Source: Thiorhodovibrio litoralis
GTDB lineage: Bacteria; Pseudomonadota; Gammaproteobacteria; Chromatiales; Chromatiaceae
DNA length: 64,000 nt
Direction: 5' to 3'
Assembly: GCF_033954455.1 (NCBI RefSeq)
Contig: NZ_CP121473.1
Coordinates: 5,008,501 to 5,072,500 of the forward strand
The notes beneath the pieces are model-generated. The model made no database searches. It saw nothing but the letters and a program-made list of their open reading frames with translations, and was not told the origin of the DNA. Made by a program: the position numbers and the translations under genes. Shown piece by piece: positions 59,834 through 64,000 of this stretch (positions within the stretch are counted from its first letter, which is position 1; each line of letters opens with the position of its first letter).

Positions 59834-59851
59834 TTCCCCACAGTTCCCCAC
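59834..59851 (-). promoter_or_regulatory. MraZ operator boxes
   Basis: On the minus strand GTGGGGAA occurs twice with 10-bp spacing (59844-59851 and 59834-59841). E. coli MraZ binds direct TGGGN repeats separated by 5 bases; these fit that rule. They sit just past the predicted transcription start, where bound MraZ would block transcription. Confidence 0.8.
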
Positions 59852-59859
59852 TAGCGATG

Positions 59860-59888
59860 ATATTAGGAGAGGTTCCGCCACCGGTCAA
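59860..59888 (-). promoter_or_regulatory. predicted sigma-70 promoter of the dcw cluster
   Basis: TTGACC (59883-59888) and TAATAT (59860-59865) on the minus strand are separated by exactly 17 bases, each one mismatch from consensus or close to it. Transcription would start near 59853, at the edge of the MraZ boxes and ~50 nt before the mraZ start codon. Confidence 0.75.
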
Positions 59889-60245
59889 GGAGGCTTGAGC
59901 GATTTTTGTCGATCTGACAGCAACTTACGGAGAATTCTTACGACCGACTCAAACAAAAAATAAAACTGTTGTTTTTCAGTGTTATGAAGCAGTATTATGA
60001 TGTAAAATCGAGTTATTGGCGAGGAGTTTGGCAGGGGAGATCAGGCGATTTAGGGACTACACCGAGGCAATCCCAGCATGCTGTCGGTGGGCGGTATTTC
60101 GCGCGATTGCAAGGGTAATTCAGGCTAGACAGAGAAATACGCGCGCCCCAAACCACCGCTCGTCGGAAAAAGAGCGGCCGGAAGCGTCCGGAGAGTGAAC
60201 GGGCAGCAGGGGGCTGCGAAGCTGGTGGGGAGAAGTGGGGGGAAA
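59889..60245. other. intergenic region upstream of dcw promoter
   Basis: About 360 bases between the dcw promoter and the 3' end of the DinB-like gene. It begins with an AT-rich patch (59931-60015) that may be an UP-like or regulator-binding region. The rest is ordinary GC-rich sequence with small open frames on both strands that show no protein features; I see no RNA gene. Confidence 0.4.
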
Positions 60246-60815
60246 TTATCCCGCCTTGACGATGCGCTCGATCTGACGGCGGTGGGTGCTGGTATGGAAT
60301 GCGGCGAGCGCGTGCCATTGCGCGGCCGACAAGGCGCCGAACCAGGGGTGTGGGCAGCGATTGCCGGCATGGAGGTTACCGAGCTTATCGACGACCTCGG
60401 TATAGCGCTCGAGCAAGGTAGCGAGGCTGTCAAGCTGCTCGGGGCCAGCACTGGCGACGGGCTTGAGGTCTTCGAGCGGGAAATCGACGCCCGGATCATG
60501 GCCCGCGTAAAGCCGTGGCAAGAGCGCCGTGATGGCCGTGTTGGCAATCACCAGATGCTCGAGCGTCATATACACCGACCAGTTGCAACTGTCGCTCTCG
60601 ACCCCAAGAAAGCGCCGAATCCGAACGCGTCTTTGCCCTGCCTCGACCGACAACCCCGATGCCAGCGCGAGCGCCAGGCGAGACTCCTCGCGAAACATAG
60701 CGGTGATGCGGTCCTTGGAATAGAACCTGGCTGTCAGCCGGATGCTCGTGGCAAGCAGCGCGCGCTCCAGCGCGGGAATCCCGACGCCCTCGGCTTTCCG
60801 CGGCTTTTGTCTCAT
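60246..60815 (-). CDS. DinB-like superfamily protein
   Basis: 189-residue helical protein resembling the DinB/YfiT four-helix metal-binding superfamily. The likely metal ligands are His in MTLEHLVIAN and the pair in AFHTSTHRRQIERI near the C-terminus, the hallmark HxxxHRxQ. Its substrate is unknown; relatives include thiol-dependent enzymes. GAGG lies 5 nt before the ATG at 60815. It follows glnS by 84 nt on the same strand. Confidence 0.75.
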   Translation of the reverse strand: MRQKPRKAEGVGIPALERALLATSIRLTARFYSKDRITAMFREESRLALALASGLSVEAGQRRVRIRRFLGVESDSCNWSVYMTLEHLVIANTAITALLPRLYAGHDPGVDFPLEDLKPVASAGPEQLDSLATLLERYTEVVDKLGNLHAGNRCPHPWFGALSAAQWHALAAFHTSTHRRQIERIVKAG

Positions 60816-60899
60816 ACTGACCTCATCACAACGCTTGCTACTTGCCGGCGGAGCCCTGTTTTGCTGGGGGCTGTTTTGTCGGGCGCAGTTTCTTTGGGT

Positions 60900-62612
60900 T
60901 CATTTTTTTGGGTGCTGCGCCGGGGCCTGCTTGCCGGTTTGCTGCTTGCCCCAGGTATCGCGCAAGGTGACGGTCCGATTCAGCACCAAGCGGCCTGCCT
61001 GGCTGTCGGAATCGACCATGAAATAGCCCTCTCGCTCGAGCTGAAAACGCTCGCCGGGTTTGGCGCCTGCCAGGCTTGCCTCGGCCTTGCAGGCATGCAG
61101 GACCCGCAGCGAGTCCGGGTTGAGATCCGCGCCAATATCGCCCCCGCCAGCACCGGGGCTGGGGGTCTGAAACAAGCGGTCATAGAGTCTGACCTCGGCA
61201 TCTACTGCGCTGTCCGCCGCCGCCCAGTGGATGACACCTTTGACTTTCCGATCCGCCGGATTGCACCCGAGCGTTTCTAAGTCGACCGAGGCGCGCAGCT
61301 CCAGCGGGTTGCCGTCCGCGTCCCGGATGATGTCCTGGCAACGGATCACATAGGCATTGCGCAGGCGTACCTCCCCACCCGGCACCAGGCGTTTGTAGCC
61401 CTTGGGAGGATTGTCGGAAAAATCCTCGCGGTCAATCCAGAGCTCGCGGCCGAAAGGCAGGGTGCGCGTGCCCATATCGGCATCTTTCGGATGGCGCGGC
61501 GCCTCGAGCGCATCAACGCGGTCCGCGGGCCAGTTCTCAAGAACAACTTTCAGCGGGCGCAGCACCGCCATGGCACGCGGCGCGGTAGCGTCGAGATGAT
61601 CGCGAATGGCGCTCTCGAGCATACCCATTTCGACCAGATTATCGGCTTTGGTCACGCCAATGCGCCCGCAGAAATCGCGGATTGACTCGGGTGTATAGCC
61701 GCGCCGGCGCAGCCCGGCGATGGTCGGCATGCGCGGATCATCCCAGCCGGTGACCATGCCCTCCTCGACCAGGCGGGTCAGAATGCGCTTGCTCATCACG
61801 GCATATTCGAGATTGAGCCGGCTGAACTCGATCTGGCGCGGGCGCGACGGCACCGAGACATGCGCGATGCACCAATCATAGAGCGGGCGGTGGTCCTCGA
61901 ACTCCAGGGTGCACAGGGAATGGGTCACGCCCTCAAGTGCATCCGAGAGCGGATGGGTGAAATCATAGGTGGGATACAGGCACCAGGCAGCGCCGGTCTG
62001 ATGGTGGATCGCCCCGCGCTTGATGCGATAAAGCACCGGATCGCGCATGTTGATGTTGGGCGAGGCCATGTCGATGCGCGCGCGCAGAGTGCGGCTGCCG
62101 TCGTCGAACTCGCCGGCGCGCATGCGCTGAAACAGCTCCCGATTCTCCGCCACCGAACGGTCGCGATTGGGGCTGTCGCGCCCGGGCTCAGTCAGGGTGC
62201 CGCGATAGGCGCGGGTATCCTCGGCATTCAGGTCGCACACGTAAGCTAGGCCTTTGTCGATCAACTCGAGCGCAAAGCCATAGAGCTGCTCGAAATAATC
62301 GGAGGCGAAGAACACCCGCTCGCCCCAGTCGTAGCCGAGCCAGCGCACGTCGGTCTTGATGGAGTCGACGAATTCCGGACTCTCTTTGAGCGGATTGGTA
62401 TCGTCAAAGCGCAGGTTGCACTGACCGTCGAAGTCCACGGCGAGACCGAAGTTCAAAACAATGGACTTGGCATGGCCGATGTGCAGATAGCCGTTCGGCT
62501 CCGGCGGAAAACGCGTGATAATGCGCGCATGCTTGCTGGCGGCAAGGTCTGCCGCGACGATCTGGCGAATAAAGTTCGTGGCGGGCGTGGCGGGCGCGAC
62601 GGTCTCAGGCAT
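60900..62612 (-). CDS. glnS: glutamine--tRNA ligase
   Basis: Class I aminoacyl-tRNA synthetase, 570 residues, charging tRNA-Gln. The HIGH motif is [13 protein letters not shown] and the KMSKS equivalent is [16 protein letters not shown] and the Gln-specific C-terminal beta-barrels ([10 protein letters not shown]-like [27 protein letters not shown]) follow. Length is usual. It lies between pckG and the DinB-like gene, with 164 nt upstream. Confidence 0.97.
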   Translation of the reverse strand: MPETVAPATPATNFIRQIVAADLAASKHARIITRFPPEPNGYLHIGHAKSIVLNFGLAVDFDGQCNLRFDDTNPLKESPEFVDSIKTDVRWLGYDWGERVFFASDYFEQLYGFALELIDKGLAYVCDLNAEDTRAYRGTLTEPGRDSPNRDRSVAENRELFQRMRAGEFDDGSRTLRARIDMASPNINMRDPVLYRIKRGAIHHQTGAAWCLYPTYDFTHPLSDALEGVTHSLCTLEFEDHRPLYDWCIAHVSVPSRPRQIEFSRLNLEYAVMSKRILTRLVEEGMVTGWDDPRMPTIAGLRRRGYTPESIRDFCGRIGVTKADNLVEMGMLESAIRDHLDATAPRAMAVLRPLKVVLENWPADRVDALEAPRHPKDADMGTRTLPFGRELWIDREDFSDNPPKGYKRLVPGGEVRLRNAYVIRCQDIIRDADGNPLELRASVDLETLGCNPADRKVKGVIHWAAADSAVDAEVRLYDRLFQTPSPGAGGGDIGADLNPDSLRVLHACKAEASLAGAKPGERFQLEREGYFMVDSDSQAGRLVLNRTVTLRDTWGKQQTGKQAPAQHPKK

Positions 62613-62776
62613 CAGGCAGGACTTCCGGAAATCAGAGAAACAGCTGGCGACCCCATTCCCCGGGGGTTCCCAGAGGCGCCGACTGAAAGAACTGCCCGAA
62701 AGGATACTACAGCTTGCCGGCGCGGGACATCGGCGAGCAGCCGCCTCGCCCGAGTCTCGCGCCGACGCGCTGGGCC

Positions 62777-64000
62777 TCAGCCCAAATCCGCCTTGGGCAG
62801 ATTCCAGACCTCTGGGGAGTTAAACAGCCGATTGAGCAGCAGTTCGCGCTGCATCTCGAGCTCGCGCGGCATGTGATCGCCAAAGCGCGCGAACAGTTCT
62901 TCCTGATCATGGCCTTCCTGGCGGCCGATTTCCTGGTCGACGCGCATGATGGTGTCGAATTTCTCCTCGCTGAAGTCGATTCCGGTCCAATTCAGAGCCT
63001 CATACGGCGGCAGTAACCCGTAAGGGCTTTCAACCGCAGGTGCGCGGCCCTCGCAGCGCTCGACGATCCATTCCAGCACGCGCATGTTGTCGCCAAAGCC
63101 CGGCCAGACGAAATGGCCGTGGTCATCCTTGCGGAACCAGTTGACGCGGAAGATGGGCGGCGGCGTAGCGACCTTTTTCCGCCCGATGCGCAGCCAGTGC
63201 TTCCAGTACTCGGCCATGTTGTAGCCGCAAAACGGCAACATGGCCATGGGATCTCGGCGCATCGACTTCTGCGCCACGGCCGCGGCCGTCGCCTCGGAGC
63301 CCATGGTGGCGGCCAGATAGACGCCGTGCTCCCAGCTGAAGCTCTGGAACACCAGCGGGAAGTTCTTGCTGACACGCCCGCCGAACAGAAACGCGCTGAT
63401 GGGCACACCGGCCGGATTCTCCCACTCGGGATCGACCGACGGGCACTGGGACGCCGGCGCCGTGAAGCGCGAGTTGGGATGCGCGGCCGGTCGGTCGCTA
63501 TTCGGCGTCCAGTCGTTGCCCTGCCAGTCAATCAGATGCGCAGGCGGCTCCTTGGTCAGCCCTTCCCACCAGACATCGCCATCGTCGGTCAGCGCGGTGT
63601 TGGTGAAAATGGCATTTTCCTTCAGCGACGCCAGCGCATTGGGATTGGAGCTCTCATTGGTCCCTGGCGCGACGCCAAAGTAACCATATTCCGGATTGAT
63701 CCCATAGAAGCGCCCATCCTCTGGATTCGGCTTGATCCAGGCGATGTCATCACCGACCGTCGTCACCTTCCAGCCCTCGAAACCCGCGGGCGGAATCAGC
63801 ATCGCGAAGTTGGTCTTGCCGCAAGCGCTCGGGAAGGCAGCGGCGACATAGTGCTTTCTCTTTTCAGGCGACTCAACACCGAGAATCAGCATGTGCTCGG
63901 CGAGCCAGCCCTCGTCTCGCGCCATCACCGAGGCAATGCGCAGCGCGAAGCATTTTTTGCCAAGCAGCGCATTGCCGCCATAGCCGCTGCCAAAAGACCA
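62777..64000 (-). CDS. pckG: GTP-dependent phosphoenolpyruvate carboxykinase, 5' end outside window
   Basis: C-terminal 407 residues of the GTP-type enzyme, which interconverts oxaloacetate and PEP; the N-terminus lies beyond base 64000. Visible are [23 protein letters not shown], the P-loop [13 protein letters not shown] with the reactive Cys, the metal/nucleotide region [33 protein letters not shown] and FLFGGRV. In an autotroph it links central carbon intermediates with sugar synthesis. No defects are seen. Confidence 0.95.
   Translation of the reverse strand, partial: WSFGSGYGGNALLGKKCFALRIASVMARDEGWLAEHMLILGVESPEKRKHYVAAAFPSACGKTNFAMLIPPAGFEGWKVTTVGDDIAWIKPNPEDGRFYGINPEYGYFGVAPGTNESSNPNALASLKENAIFTNTALTDDGDVWWEGLTKEPPAHLIDWQGNDWTPNSDRPAAHPNSRFTAPASQCPSVDPEWENPAGVPISAFLFGGRVSKNFPLVFQSFSWEHGVYLAATMGSEATAAAVAQKSMRRDPMAMLPFCGYNMAEYWKHWLRIGRKKVATPPPIFRVNWFRKDDHGHFVWPGFGDNMRVLEWIVERCEGRAPAVESPYGLLPPYEALNWTGIDFSEEKFDTIMRVDQEIGRQEGHDQEELFARFGDHMPRELEMQRELLLNRLFNSPEVWNLPKADLG

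Overview
The window comes from a high-GC gammaproteobacterium. The order mraZ-rsmH-ftsL-ftsI-murE-murF-mraY-murD-ftsW-murG-murC-murB-ddl-ftsQ-ftsA-ftsZ-lpxC, with dciA opposed, then an M23 peptidase, secA, argJ and a Nudix/ThiE gene, is classic for that class. An SbtA/SbtB bicarbonate uptake pair, a BLUF blue-light receptor, an ammonium-sensing cyclic-di-GMP enzyme and a sodium-type flagellar stator suggest a motile autotroph. A purple sulfur bacterium (Chromatiaceae-like) is the best guess, but that is inference; no photosynthesis or sulfur-oxidation gene lies in the window.

Layout. Bases 1-13900 hold signalling and envelope genes: a small lipoprotein, a membrane PAS5-GGDEF-EAL protein, two GspE/PilB-type ATPases with MshEN-type N-termini (families known to bind cyclic di-GMP), SbtB-SbtA, a DsbB/DsbA-like oxidative folding pair, an HDOD protein and a PsiE-like protein. 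Bases 14000-21300 are more accessory: an unrecognised protein, an alpha/beta hydrolase and two GTPases on the minus strand that look like one operon split by a 2.1 kb serine-recombinase element. That element (about 17682-19803) is bounded by 23-bp imperfect inverted repeats and carries a recombinase translationally coupled to a short upstream gene. Bases 21300-33000 hold PomB-PomA stator genes, an Amt-PAS-GGDEF-EAL fusion, a large sensor kinase whose receiver domain stops at its first strand, a lipoprotein, and a divergent BLUF / PAS-histidine kinase pair.

Bases 33050-59900 are a dense minus-strand housekeeping block for peptidoglycan precursor synthesis and cell division, protein export, arginine synthesis and lipid A synthesis. 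Most dcw genes from murE to ddl overlap by 4 nt or lie within a few bases of each other. A well-formed promoter (TTGACC-17-TAATAT) and two 10-bp-spaced MraZ boxes stand in front of mraZ. Bases 60246-64000 hold a DinB-like protein, glnS and the 3' part of a GTP-dependent PEP carboxykinase that runs off the right edge.

Themes. Four loci bear on cyclic di-GMP: two GGDEF-EAL proteins and two MshEN-type ATPases that may be effectors. The most unusual items are the recombinase element and its read-through into a host gene, the Amt-GGDEF-EAL fusion, the duplicated N-terminal module on the first ATPase, and the truncated hybrid kinase. I saw no rRNA, tRNA, CRISPR array or DDE-type insertion sequence.
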